Assembly (NCBI RefSeq): GCF_030269365.1
Contig: NZ_BSTF01000004.1
Coordinates: 496,001-560,000, forward strand
DNA: 64,000 nt
From: Lentzea sp. NBRC 102530
Lineage (GTDB): Bacteria > Actinomycetota > Actinomycetes > Mycobacteriales > Pseudonocardiaceae
Direction: 5' to 3'
A program made the position numbers and the translations under genes. Positions 1-8,566 of the stretch are shown here, piece by piece. Numbering within the stretch: the stretch's first letter is position 1; every line of letters begins with the position of its first letter. Under the pieces are notes generated by a model. The model ran no database searches. It saw only the letters and a list, made by a program, of their open reading frames with translations, and had not been told where the DNA came from.

Positions 1-1
1 G

Positions 2-88
2 CTCAAGCGAGCGGGGTCCGTCCGCAGGCTCAGCGTCGAGGACATCTCCGGCCCCGACGAGAAGTGGTGGTCCCGCGGCAAGAGTTAA
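2..88 (+). CDS. C-terminal end of an unidentified protein (partial)
   Basis: An open frame enters from the left edge and stops at TAA 86-88, giving 28 residues that are strongly charged and end WWSRGKS. Codon third positions are GC-rich, as in real genes here, and the stop lies 21 nt from the stop of the convergent binding-protein gene, which fits a genuine 3' end. Too little is present to assign a family. Confidence 0.5.
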   Translation, partial: LKRAGSVRRLSVEDISGPDEKWWSRGKS

Positions 89-109
89 GGCGGAAGTTGT
101 GGCCAGGAG

Positions 110-1075
110 TTACGGCTTGGCCTTGGTGAGCCAGTCCTCGACGCGGTCGGGGTTGGCCTCGACCCACCGCTTCGCCGCCTCGTCCGGCGACATCTTGTAC
201 TTCGCGATGAACGACGCGACCGTGTCCTGCTCGTCGTTGCTCCACTGGAAGTTCTGGACCAGCCGGGCAGCGGGGCCGCCCTTGTCCACGAACTTCTTGG
301 ACGCGATCTTGTCGAGCTCGTAGCGCGGGTAGTCGCAGGCCACCTTGGTGGCGTCGGCGTCGCAGCCGGCGGTGTACTCGGGCAGTTCGACCTTGACCAG
401 TTCGATGTCGAGGTGCAGCCACTGCGGTTCGAAGAAGTAGCCGATCAGCGGCGTCTTCTTCTCCTCCGCCTGGCGGAACGCCTTGATCGACGCCTGCTCG
501 CTGCCCGCGTAGACGACCTTGTAGTTGAGGTTCAGGTTCTTGACCAGGGCCTCGTCGTTGGTCACGAACGACGGGTCGCCGTCGAGCACCTGGCCCTTGC
601 CCTCGGACTGGGCGGTCTTGAACTTGTCCGCGTACTTGTTGAGGTTCTGCCAGTTCGTGATGTCCGGGAACTCTTTCTTCATCCACGGCGGCACGTACCA
701 GCCGATCACACCCTTGTTGCCGGTCGGGCCGACCCGGACGGCGGTGCGCTTCTCCTCGATGTACTTCTGCTTCAGGTCCTCGTGACCCCAGTTCTCCAGG
801 ATCACGTCGATCTCGCCCGAGTCGAGGCCCTGCCAGGCGGTCTGTTCGTCGACCTCCTTCTTCGTCACCTTGCAGCCCAGCCGCTTCTCGGCGAGGTACG
901 CGACGACCGCCGCGTTGGCCTCGTAGCCGACCCAGGGGTTGACCGCGATGGTGATGGAGTCGCAGGGCTCGGTGGGTGCTGCCGAGCTGGAGCGCGGTGA
1001 CGCCGTTGATCCGCTGCCACAACCGGCGATCGTCAACACGAACGTCATTGCCAGAGCGATTCTGGGGGCTTGCAC
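110..1075 (-). CDS. Glycine betaine/choline-type ABC transporter substrate-binding lipoprotein (copy 1)
   Basis: Extracytoplasmic binding protein of the ProX/OpuAC type, 321 residues, expected to be lipid-anchored and to deliver a quaternary ammonium compound to the ABC importer encoded divergently. The start is GTG 1075 with a GAGGAG ribosome site. The signal peptide ends in a lipobox, TIAGC, with Cys19 the lipidated residue. Motifs shared with the family include NPWVGYEANAAV, ENWGHEDL and GWYVPPW; their aromatic residues are of the kind that cage trimethylammonium groups. It is a close paralogue of the binding protein at 4265-5221, sharing stretches such as NDEALVKNLNLNYK. It faces away from the ATPase gene across a 212-nt gap, so it has its own promoter. 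The exact ligand (betaine, choline, proline betaine) cannot be told. Confidence 0.93.
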   Translation of the reverse strand: MQAPRIALAMTFVLTIAGCGSGSTASPRSSSAAPTEPCDSITIAVNPWVGYEANAAVVAYLAEKRLGCKVTKKEVDEQTAWQGLDSGEIDVILENWGHEDLKQKYIEEKRTAVRVGPTGNKGVIGWYVPPWMKKEFPDITNWQNLNKYADKFKTAQSEGKGQVLDGDPSFVTNDEALVKNLNLNYKVVYAGSEQASIKAFRQAEEKKTPLIGYFFEPQWLHLDIELVKVELPEYTAGCDADATKVACDYPRYELDKIASKKFVDKGGPAARLVQNFQWSNDEQDTVASFIAKYKMSPDEAAKRWVEANPDRVEDWLTKAKP

Positions 1076-1287
1076 GAACAGCTCCTCATCAGGGGGAGAG
1101 AGCGATGCAGAAGACCGCTCAGTTCAGCTTTTCCCCATCGATCAGACCGCGTCAAGTCATGGGATGATCGGCTGTCCACAAGGGATCAGATTTGTATCAG
1201 ACCTTGACCGTACTCGTGCGAAGGGTCAATGCTGTCGCGCATCGAGAAACGGTGTGCGCAGTCCGCAACAGGTCGGAGTGGTTTGGC

Positions 1288-2310
1288 GTGGATCCCGTGA
1301 TTTCGGTCAGGGACCTGTGGAAGGTGTTTGGCCCCAACGCATCGCAACTGGTGGCCTCGGACGAGCTCAAAGCGCTGTCACGGCAGGAGCTGATGGACCG
1401 CACCGGTTCCGTCGCCGCTGTGCGGGGAGTCGACTTCGACGTCGCTCCCGGCGAGATGTTCGTGGTCATGGGATTGTCCGGTTCGGGCAAATCCACACTG
1501 GTCAGATGTCTGACGCGGTTGGTGGAACCCACCGCCGGCACGATCACGTTCGAAGGCGAGAACATTCTCGACGCGGACGCGAAACGCTTGCGCGACCTGC
1601 GCAGGAACAAGTTCTCCATGGTGTTCCAGCACTTCGGTCTGCTTCCGCACCGGACGGTCGCCGACAACGTCGGTTACGGGTTGGAAATTCGCGGGGTACC
1701 GCGGGCGAAACGTGGAGAACGGTCGCAGGAGGTAATCGACCTCGTGGGCCTGTCCGGTTACGAGAAGTCCTATCCGGATCAACTCTCCGGTGGTATGCAG
1801 CAACGCGTCGGCCTCGCGCGCGCCCTCGCGGGCGACCCCGACGTCCTGTTCTTCGACGAACCCTTCTCGGCCCTCGACCCGCTGATCCGGCGCGACATGC
1901 AGTCCGAGGTGATCAGGCTGCACCGCGAGGTCGGCAAGACGATGGTCTTCATCACCCACGACCTGAGCGAGGCGCTCAAGCTGGGCGACCGCATCCTGAT
2001 CATGCGCGACGGCAAGGTCGTGCAGGTCGGCACCGGTGACGAGCTCGTCGGCGCGCCCGCGGACGACTACGTGCGCGACTTCGTGAGGGACGTGCCGCGC
2101 TCGCACGTGCTGACGCTCAAGTGGATCATGCGCCCGCCGCGCCCCGACGACGACCTGGACGGGCCGGAGCTCGCGCCGGAAACCGTTGTGCGGGAAGCGG
2201 TGCGCAGCGTGCTGAGTGCCGACAAGCCGGTGAAGGTCGTGCGGGACGGCGAACTGCTCGGCGTGGTCGCGGACGAGGAGATCCTCGGGGTCGTGGCCGG
2301 GGAGGCGTGA
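1288..2310 (+). CDS. Glycine betaine/proline-type ABC transporter ATP-binding protein
   Basis: ATPase of a ProV/OpuAA-type osmoprotectant importer, 340 residues. I chose GTG 1288, which follows GGAG with 9-nt spacing and gives the usual N-terminus; an upstream in-frame ATG at 1192 would add a non-homologous extension. Walker A is GLSGSGKST (about residues 62-70), the ABC signature is LSGGM, and Walker B ends [11 protein letters not shown]. After about residue 265 there is a C-terminal extension resembling a CBS-type regulatory region, which in OpuA and ProV relatives senses ionic strength; it looks shorter than a full CBS pair. The stop is 1 nt before the permease ATG, so the two genes are co-translated. 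Confidence 0.93.
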   Translation: MDPVISVRDLWKVFGPNASQLVASDELKALSRQELMDRTGSVAAVRGVDFDVAPGEMFVVMGLSGSGKSTLVRCLTRLVEPTAGTITFEGENILDADAKRLRDLRRNKFSMVFQHFGLLPHRTVADNVGYGLEIRGVPRAKRGERSQEVIDLVGLSGYEKSYPDQLSGGMQQRVGLARALAGDPDVLFFDEPFSALDPLIRRDMQSEVIRLHREVGKTMVFITHDLSEALKLGDRILIMRDGKVVQVGTGDELVGAPADDYVRDFVRDVPRSHVLTLKWIMRPPRPDDDLDGPELAPETVVREAVRSVLSADKPVKVVRDGELLGVVADEEILGVVAGEA

Positions 2311-2311
2311 C

Positions 2312-4252
2312 ATGGTCGCCGTCGCCGCCTCTTCCGGGCACCAACCGCGCCTGTTCCAGTACAGGAAGTCGCTGATCCTCGGCGGGATCCTCCTCGCCTG
2401 GCTCGTGCTGTGGGTCGTGCTCCGCAACGTCGGGACGCTGTCGCTCGGCGCCGCCGACCTCACCCCGCTGCACCGCTGGATCAACAGCGTCAACGACGCC
2501 GTGGGCGCGTCCAGGAACTCCAACCCGGTGTTCCTCTACTTCTTCAACGAGATCCGGCTCGTCATCGACGAGTTCGTGACGTTCATCCAGGCGTTGATCG
2601 CACAGCCGTCGTTCGGGCGGCCCGTGCCGGTGATCGGCTGGCTCGGCGTGGTCGCCATCGCCGGGTTCGTGAGCCTCGCGGTCGCCGGCTGGCGGATCGC
2701 GCTGCTCGCGGTGGCGGGCTTCGTCTTCCTCGGCCTGCAGGGGTTGTGGCAGGAGAGCATGGACACGCTCTCCCTGACGCTCGCCGCCGTCGCGATCTCC
2801 TTGCTCATCGGCATTCCGCTGGGCATCTGGGCCGGCCTGTCCGATCGGGCCCACCGCGTGCTGACGCCGGTGCTCGACTTCATGCAGACGATGCCGACGT
2901 TCGTGTACCTGGCGCCGCTCACGTTGTTCTTCCTGATCGGTCCCGCCAGCGCGACGATCGCGACGCTGATCTACGCGGCGCCGCCCGCGATCCGGATCAC
3001 CGCGCACGCCATCCGCTCGGTGCCGCGCAACACCGTCGAGGCGAGCGAATCCCTTGGCGCGACCCGGAAGCAGACGCTCGTGAAGGTGCTGCTGCCGTCC
3101 GCGCGCAAGACCATCGTGCTCGGCGTCAACCAGACGATCATGGCCGCGCTGTCCATGGTCACGATCGCCGCGCTGATCGACGCGCCGGGCCTCGGCAAGA
3201 CCGTCGTGAAGGCGCTGCAGACGCTCGACGTCGGCACCGCGTTCAACGCCGGTCTCGCGATCGTGGTGCTGGCGATCGTGCTGGACCGCGTCACCACAGC
3301 CGCGACCGAACGCCGCAAGCTGCCGCGCTGGGCGTTGTTCGGCGGGGCCGGCGTCACGGCCGTGTGCGTGTACCTCTCGTACACCTACCTGTGGGCGGCT
3401 GAGTTCCAGACGGACGTGGAGATCGGCAGCTCGATCAACAAGGGCGCGACCGCGGTGACGGAGTGGGCGCAGGACTCGCTCCCGGTGCTCACCGGCGGTT
3501 TCAAGGACTTCGTCACGTTCGCGTTGATCAATCCGCTGCAGGCGTTGCTGGCCGAGTCGCCGTGGTTCCTGGTGGCGCTGGTGATCGTCGCGGTGTCGTT
3601 CATGATCGGCGGGGTGCGGCCGGCGATCATCTCCGCGGTGTGCGTCGCGCTGCTGATCGCGACGGGCCTGTGGCAGGACTCGATGATCACGCTGGCGTCC
3701 ACGCTGGTCGCCACGATCATGGTGATGCTGCTCGGGATCGTCGTCGGCGTCTGGATGGGACGCAGCAGGCGGGCCGACCGGTTCATCCGGCCGGTGCTCG
3801 ACGCCGCGCAGGTCATGCCGGCGTTCGTCTACCTGGTGCCCTTCCTGGCGTTGTTCTCCGCGTCGCGGTTCACCGCCATCATCGCGGCCGTGGTGTTCGC
3901 GGCCCCGGTGGCGATCAAGATCATCGCGGACGGGATCCGCGCGGTGTCGCCCGCGACGGTCGAGGCGTCGACGGCGCTGGGGTCCAGTTCGTGGCAGACG
4001 ATCGTGAAGGTGCAGCTCCCGATGGCGCGCGGCGCGTTGACGCTCGCCGCCAACCAGGGGCTGATCTACGTGCTCTCGATGGTCGTCGTCGGCGGTCTCG
4101 TCGGCGCCGGCGCGCTCGGCTACGACGTGGTCGCCGGGTTCTCGCAGGGTCAGTTGTACGGCAAGGGGCTCGCGGCCGGTCTCGCGATCGTCGTGCTGGG
4201 CGTGATGCTCGACCGCCTCACCCAGGCGGCCGCCAAGCGGTGGACCAACTAG
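2312..4252 (+). CDS. Betaine-type ABC transporter permease, tandem double domain
   Basis: Membrane permease of 646 residues with two ProW/OpuAB-type transport domains in one chain. The first half (about residues 150-340) and second half (about 430-640) each carry the same pattern: a segment like MQTMPTFVYL or AQVMPAFVYL, then an EAA-type loop (VEASESLGATRKQ and VEASTALGSSSWQ), which contacts the ATPase. Ordinary ProW is about 350 residues, so this protein probably supplies both permease halves of the transporter from one gene. It starts 1 nt after the ATPase stop and is followed 12 nt later by a second binding-protein gene, forming an ATPase-permease-binding protein operon. Confidence 0.93.
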   Translation: MVAVAASSGHQPRLFQYRKSLILGGILLAWLVLWVVLRNVGTLSLGAADLTPLHRWINSVNDAVGASRNSNPVFLYFFNEIRLVIDEFVTFIQALIAQPSFGRPVPVIGWLGVVAIAGFVSLAVAGWRIALLAVAGFVFLGLQGLWQESMDTLSLTLAAVAISLLIGIPLGIWAGLSDRAHRVLTPVLDFMQTMPTFVYLAPLTLFFLIGPASATIATLIYAAPPAIRITAHAIRSVPRNTVEASESLGATRKQTLVKVLLPSARKTIVLGVNQTIMAALSMVTIAALIDAPGLGKTVVKALQTLDVGTAFNAGLAIVVLAIVLDRVTTAATERRKLPRWALFGGAGVTAVCVYLSYTYLWAAEFQTDVEIGSSINKGATAVTEWAQDSLPVLTGGFKDFVTFALINPLQALLAESPWFLVALVIVAVSFMIGGVRPAIISAVCVALLIATGLWQDSMITLASTLVATIMVMLLGIVVGVWMGRSRRADRFIRPVLDAAQVMPAFVYLVPFLALFSASRFTAIIAAVVFAAPVAIKIIADGIRAVSPATVEASTALGSSSWQTIVKVQLPMARGALTLAANQGLIYVLSMVVVGGLVGAGALGYDVVAGFSQGQLYGKGLAAGLAIVVLGVMLDRLTQAAAKRWTN

Positions 4253-4264
4253 GAGGTCTGGAAA

Positions 4265-5221
4265 GTGGCAAGGCACAGCGTGCTGGGAGCGGTGCTCGTC
4301 GGAGCACTCGCTTTGGCTGGTTGCGGTGGCGCCAAGGTCGGTGACACCTCCTCGGGTGCGACCGGCGACTGCGGCACGTTCAACCTCGCGATCAACCCGT
4401 GGGTCGGTTACGAGGCGAACGCCGCCGTGCTCGCGTACGTGGCCGAGAAGGAGCTGGGCTGCAAGGTCACCAAGAAGGAGCTCAAGGAAGAGGTGGCCTG
4501 GCAGGGCTTCGGCACCGGCGAGGTCGACGCGGTCGTCGAGAACTGGGGTCACGACGACCTGCGCAAGAAGTACATCGACGAGCAGAAGACCGCCGTCAGC
4601 GCGGGGTCCACGGGCGTGAAGGGCCAGATCGGCTGGTACGTGCCGCCGTGGCTCGCCAAGGAGCACCCCGACGTCCTGGACTGGAACAACCTCAACAAGT
4701 ACGCCGAGCAGTTCAAGACGTCCGAGTCCGGCGACAAGGGCCAGCTGCTCGACGGCGACCCGTCGTTCGTGACCAACGACGAGGCTCTGGTGAAGAACCT
4801 GAACCTCAACTACAAGGTCGTCTACGGCGGCAGCGAGACCGCGTTGATCCAGGCCTTCCGCCAGGCGGAGAAGGACAAGAAGTGGGTCATCGGCTACTTC
4901 TACTCGCCGCAGTGGCTGCTCAACGAGGTCAAGCTCGAGAAGGTGAAGCTGCCCGAGTACAAGGCGGGCTGTGACGCCGACGCCGAGAAGGTCGCCTGCG
5001 ACTACCCCGACTACGACCTCGACAAGATCGTGTCGAAGAAGTTCGCCGACGCGAACGGCCCGGCCTTCCAGCTGGTCAAGAACTTCAAGTGGACCAACGA
5101 GGACCAGAACACCGTGGCGAAGTTCATCGCCGAGGACAAGATGAAGCCCGAGGACGCCGCCAAGAAGTGGGCGGAGGCCAACGCCGACAAGGTCAAGGCG
5201 TGGCTGCCGGGCAAGGCGTAG
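4265..5221 (+). CDS. Glycine betaine/choline-type ABC transporter substrate-binding lipoprotein (copy 2)
   Basis: Second ProX/OpuAC-like binding protein, 318 residues, last gene of the importer operon. The GTG start follows AGGAGG, and the signal peptide ends LALAGC with Cys20 as the lipid-modified residue. It keeps the same ligand-site motifs as copy 1 (NPWVGYEANAAVL, ENWGHDDL, GWYVPPWL). Differences from copy 1 are scattered surface substitutions, many of them to Lys, for example in KVKLPEYKAGC against KVELPEYTAGC. Having one binding protein in the operon and another transcribed divergently suggests the same permease is served by two receptors with different regulation or ligand preference. 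A very strong hairpin follows. Confidence 0.93.
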   Translation: MARHSVLGAVLVGALALAGCGGAKVGDTSSGATGDCGTFNLAINPWVGYEANAAVLAYVAEKELGCKVTKKELKEEVAWQGFGTGEVDAVVENWGHDDLRKKYIDEQKTAVSAGSTGVKGQIGWYVPPWLAKEHPDVLDWNNLNKYAEQFKTSESGDKGQLLDGDPSFVTNDEALVKNLNLNYKVVYGGSETALIQAFRQAEKDKKWVIGYFYSPQWLLNEVKLEKVKLPEYKAGCDADAEKVACDYPDYDLDKIVSKKFADANGPAFQLVKNFKWTNEDQNTVAKFIAEDKMKPEDAAKKWAEANADKVKAWLPGKA

Positions 5222-5232
5222 CCGCTTGAAGA

Positions 5233-5283
5233 GGTCGTAGGGGGTGTGGTTCCCGGACGAGAGGAACCGCGCCCCCTACGACC
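5233..5283. terminator. Strong bidirectional hairpin terminator
   Basis: A 21-bp stem (arms 5233-5253 and 5263-5283) pairs completely, with only two G-U positions when read on the plus strand, around a 9-nt loop. It lies between the plus-strand binding-protein gene and the minus-strand small gene, so it can serve both. There is no long T tract, as is usual in high-GC actinomycetes. Confidence 0.8.
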
Positions 5284-5293
5284 ACCCCCGGCA

Positions 5294-5479
5294 TCACGCA
5301 GCCTGTGGCCCGGCGGGGACCTCAGGCTCGTGCCGGTGCGTCATGCGGTGCCACCACGAACGGGGCCTGCCGCCGTTGCGGTAGAACTCCTGCACGCGAC
5401 GCGCGTCCTCGCGCAGCGCGGTCTGCCGGTAGTCCATCTCCGCCTTGATCGCCTCGGGCGTCCACTCCATCTGACTCAC
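5294..5479 (-). CDS. Small hypothetical protein, helical with a basic tail
   Basis: A 61-residue protein not assigned to a family. The start ATG is preceded by GAGGAG (reverse strand of 5484-5492), a good ribosome site, which supports a real gene despite the size. The first 35 residues should form one amphipathic helix (YRQTALREDARRVQEFYR) and the rest is basic, with Trp-Trp and His residues (SWWHRMTHRHE). There is no signal peptide. It sits alone between two hairpins. Its YRQ...ARRVQ pattern resembles that of the 53-residue protein at 28472-28633, hinting at one family of actinomycete microproteins. Confidence 0.65.
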   Translation of the reverse strand: MSQMEWTPEAIKAEMDYRQTALREDARRVQEFYRNGGRPRSWWHRMTHRHEPEVPAGPQAA

Positions 5480-5597
5480 TCCTCAGTTCGTTTTCCGACA
5501 ACGCTGAGGTTGCTCCTGAGGGGTGGGCGATCACATCGGACGATCACCCAAGGCAGGGCCGCCGGACCCCTTACCCGCGTCCGAGGCGGACACGACA

Positions 5598-5635
5598 GAG
5601 CCCCCGCGACCTCACCTGAGGGGTCGCGGGGGCTC
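5598..5635 (-). terminator. Hairpin terminator after the alpha-mannosidase gene
   Basis: Two perfectly complementary 14-nt arms (5598-5611 and 5622-5635, GAGCCCCCGCGACC and its complement) enclose a 10-nt loop. It lies 18 nt past the stop of the carbohydrate operon. Only a weak T-rich run follows on the minus strand. Confidence 0.7.
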
Positions 5636-5652
5636 GGCAACACCCGTCCGGC

Positions 5653-8559
5653 CTAGCGGTGGAACCGCAGCGTGCGCACCTGGAACGGGCGCAGCGCCAC
5701 CTCGGCCGACGCGTCCGCCAGCGGTCGTTCGAGCAGGTCGGTCTCCTCGACGCGGTCGTAGTCGAACGACGTGGTGAGCGTTGCGCGCGCCCGGCCGCCG
5801 TGCGCCTCGTAGAGCCGGACGACGACGTCGCCGGACCGGTCGTCGGCCAGTTTGACGGCCTCGATCCTGACCGCCGGGTTGTCCGTGCGCACCAGCGGTT
5901 CCGGCGCGGTGGAGCCCCGGACGGTCCGCGGCGGCAGGTTGATGCGGTAGCCGGCGTCGATGGCGGCCGGCAGGTCCCCGACCACGAGGGCGTACCGGAA
6001 GCTGTGCTCGCCCTGGTCGGTCTCGGGGTCGGGGAACCGCGGCGCGCGCAGCAGGGAGAGTCGCACGGTCGTGGTGGTGCCGCCGTCCTCTCGGGTGGTG
6101 CGGGTGACCTCGTGGCCGTAGGTCGAGTCGTTGACCACCGCGACGCCGTAGCCGGGTTCGCCGACGTGCAGGAAGCGGTGGGCGCAGATCTCGAACTTCG
6201 CGGCCTCCCACGAGGTGTTGGTGTGGATCGGGCGGTGCAGGTGGCCGAACTGCGTCTCCGCCGTGGACACCTCGGCGCGCAGGTCGAGCGGGAACGCGAT
6301 CTTGAGCAGCTTCTCCCGTTCCTGCCAGTCGACCTCGGTCTCGAAGTCGACCTGCTTCGCGCCCTCGCGCAGCCGGATGGTCTGGGTGAGCACGGAATCG
6401 CCGAACTCGGCCCGCACCACCACGCCGTCATCGCCGTCGATCCGCTCGGACGGGATCAGGTCGGCCTTCCAGTTGCGGTAGAACGGGTCGATGTCCCAGG
6501 CGTCCCACTGGTTCGGGTTGTCGCGGTGCAGCTGCGGCATGCCCGCGAACCCGTGCGGGGGCAACACCTCGCGGTCGTTCTCGAGGTCGAGGATCGAGGT
6601 GACGATGCCGTCGGCGTCGATCGTGACGCGCAACCTGCCGTTGTCCAGCACGCCGCCCACCGGAGTGGCGAACGGTTCCGGGGCGTCGCCGCCGAACACG
6701 TCGAACGTCAGCGGCTCGTCGCCGTCGCCCTTCAGCGCGTCGATCGCGGCGGTGGTGAGCGCCTTCAGCTCGGACGCCACGCGGGCGTAGGTGGCCTCGG
6801 CCTCGCGGTGCACCCAGGCGATCGAGCTGCCGGGCAGGATGTCGTGGAACTGGTGCAGCAGCACGGTCTTCCACAACCGGTCGAGGTCTTCGTACGGGTA
6901 GTCGGCGCCCTGCAGCGCCGCCGCCGTCGCCCAGTGCTCGGCCTCGCGCAGCAGGTGTTCGCTGCGGCGGTTGCCCTGCTTGGTCTTGGCCTGCGTGGTG
7001 TAGGTGGCGCGGTGCTTCTCCAGGTACAGCTCGCCCGCCCACACCGGCGCGTCCGGGTACTCGTCCTGCGCGGCCTGGAAGAAGTCGCGCGGGGGTTCGA
7101 CCTCGACCGTCGGTGAGCCTTCGAGGTTCGCGACGCGGTGCGCGGTCTCCATCATCTCGCGGGTGGGACCGCCACCGCCGTCGCCGTAGCCGAACGGGAC
7201 CAGCGACCGCGACGCCTTGGCGTGCTCGGCGAACTGGCGGGAGGCCCGCGCGAGTTCCTCGCCGGACAGCGAGGAGTTGTAGGTGTCGACGGGCGGGAAG
7301 TGCGTGAAGATCCGGGTGCCGTCGATGCCCTCCCACCAGAACGTGTGGTGCGGGAACTTGTTGATCTGGTTCCACGACAGCTTCTGGGTGAGGAACCAGC
7401 GGGAGCCGGACAGCTTGATCAGCTGGGGGAGCGCCGCGCTGTAGCCGAACGAGTCGGGCAGCCAGACCTCCTCGGTCTCGACGCCGAAGTTGTCCAGGAA
7501 GAAGCGCTTGCCGTGCACGAGCTGGCGGGCCATCGCCTCGCCGCCGGGCATGTTCGTGTCCGACTCGACCCACATGCCGCCGACGGGCACGAACTGTCCA
7601 CCGCGGACCTTCTCGCGGACGCGGTCCCAGACGTGCGGGTGGTGTTCCCGCATCCACGCGTACTGCTGGGCCTGCGAGCAGGCGAAGTAGAAGTCCGGGT
7701 ACTCGTCCATCAGCTTGGTGACGTTCGAGAACGTGCGGGCGCACTTGCGGACCGTCTCGCGCAGCGGCCACAGCCAGGCGCTGTCGATGTGCGCGTGGCC
7801 GATCGCGGAGACCTTGTGCGCGGAGGCGTTGGCGGGCGAGGTGAGCACTCCCGCCAGTTCCCCGCGGGCCAGGTCGGCGGTGGCGGCGACCTCGTTCAGG
7901 TCGAGCGCGTCCATCGCCCGGTCCAGCGCGTGCAGGATCTTGTGCCGGCGCGGGTCGTGGTCCTGGAGCTCCTTCATCAGGCCCTGCAGGACCTCGATGT
8001 CGAGCATCAGGTGCCAGACCTGCGGCTGGAACACCGCGAGCTCGGCCTTGAGGATCTTGTACAGCGGCTCGGTGCCGGCGGTGTCCTTGTCACCCAGCCG
8101 GGTCGGCAGGAACGGGTGGAAGTCGAGGATCGTCGGGTTGCCCGCCGCCTCCAGGTAGAACAGCACTTCGCGGCCGTCGACGGGCAGGTAGGTGTTGCGC
8201 GGTTCGATGCCCTTGATGGGCAGGCCGTCCGCCGTGTAGGCGAGACCCTCGGACTGGAAGCCGGGGCCGGGGTGGGTGAAGCCGAGGTCCAGCACGACCT
8301 CGACCTGCCTGCCCTCCCACGCCTGCGGCACGGTGCCGGTGAGCCGGAACCAGCTGGTGCTCCACGGTGCGCCCCAGGCGTCGCCGACGTTCGCCGGTGC
8401 GTAGGTGGCCCGCAGGGCTTCGTCGACCGGGACGGGCTCGTCCGGCACGGTCCAGACGGCCAGTTCCAGCGGCGCGGTCTCGCCGTAGACGGCCGGGCGG
8501 ATGCGTTCCTTCAGCGTGCGGTTGAGTCGGTCTTCCAGCAGCGAGCGTTCGTCATGCAC
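5653..8559 (-). CDS. Alpha-mannosidase, glycoside hydrolase family 38
   Basis: Retaining, zinc-dependent exo-alpha-mannosidase of 968 residues, the usual length for bacterial GH38. The N-terminal catalytic part contains HAHIDSAWLWP (about residue 255), whose His and Asp bind zinc, then SDTNMPGGE, and LPDSFGYSAALPQ (about residue 367), which holds the nucleophile Asp; a beta-sandwich C-terminal half follows. No signal peptide is present, so it acts in the cytoplasm on imported oligosaccharides. The start is GTG 8559, 7 nt after the stop of the GH5-like gene, so it is the last gene of the sugar operon. Family knowledge makes alpha-mannosides, including N-glycan-derived or alpha-mannan oligosaccharides, the likely substrate. 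Confidence 0.93.
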   Translation of the reverse strand: MHDERSLLEDRLNRTLKERIRPAVYGETAPLELAVWTVPDEPVPVDEALRATYAPANVGDAWGAPWSTSWFRLTGTVPQAWEGRQVEVVLDLGFTHPGPGFQSEGLAYTADGLPIKGIEPRNTYLPVDGREVLFYLEAAGNPTILDFHPFLPTRLGDKDTAGTEPLYKILKAELAVFQPQVWHLMLDIEVLQGLMKELQDHDPRRHKILHALDRAMDALDLNEVAATADLARGELAGVLTSPANASAHKVSAIGHAHIDSAWLWPLRETVRKCARTFSNVTKLMDEYPDFYFACSQAQQYAWMREHHPHVWDRVREKVRGGQFVPVGGMWVESDTNMPGGEAMARQLVHGKRFFLDNFGVETEEVWLPDSFGYSAALPQLIKLSGSRWFLTQKLSWNQINKFPHHTFWWEGIDGTRIFTHFPPVDTYNSSLSGEELARASRQFAEHAKASRSLVPFGYGDGGGGPTREMMETAHRVANLEGSPTVEVEPPRDFFQAAQDEYPDAPVWAGELYLEKHRATYTTQAKTKQGNRRSEHLLREAEHWATAAALQGADYPYEDLDRLWKTVLLHQFHDILPGSSIAWVHREAEATYARVASELKALTTAAIDALKGDGDEPLTFDVFGGDAPEPFATPVGGVLDNGRLRVTIDADGIVTSILDLENDREVLPPHGFAGMPQLHRDNPNQWDAWDIDPFYRNWKADLIPSERIDGDDGVVVRAEFGDSVLTQTIRLREGAKQVDFETEVDWQEREKLLKIAFPLDLRAEVSTAETQFGHLHRPIHTNTSWEAAKFEICAHRFLHVGEPGYGVAVVNDSTYGHEVTRTTREDGGTTTTVRLSLLRAPRFPDPETDQGEHSFRYALVVGDLPAAIDAGYRINLPPRTVRGSTAPEPLVRTDNPAVRIEAVKLADDRSGDVVVRLYEAHGGRARATLTTSFDYDRVEETDLLERPLADASAEVALRPFQVRTLRFHR

Positions 8560-8566
8560 TTCGTCT

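Noticed and set aside
1076-1287. A c-di-AMP or other riboswitch before the betaine transporter
   Set aside because: I looked for the conserved cores in both directions and found none; only ordinary divergent promoter sequence is visible.
2126-4666. An 846-codon open frame on the minus strand
   Set aside because: It is the shadow of the betaine permease gene; its composition is dominated by Arg, His, Asp and Gly, typical of antisense frames in high-GC DNA.
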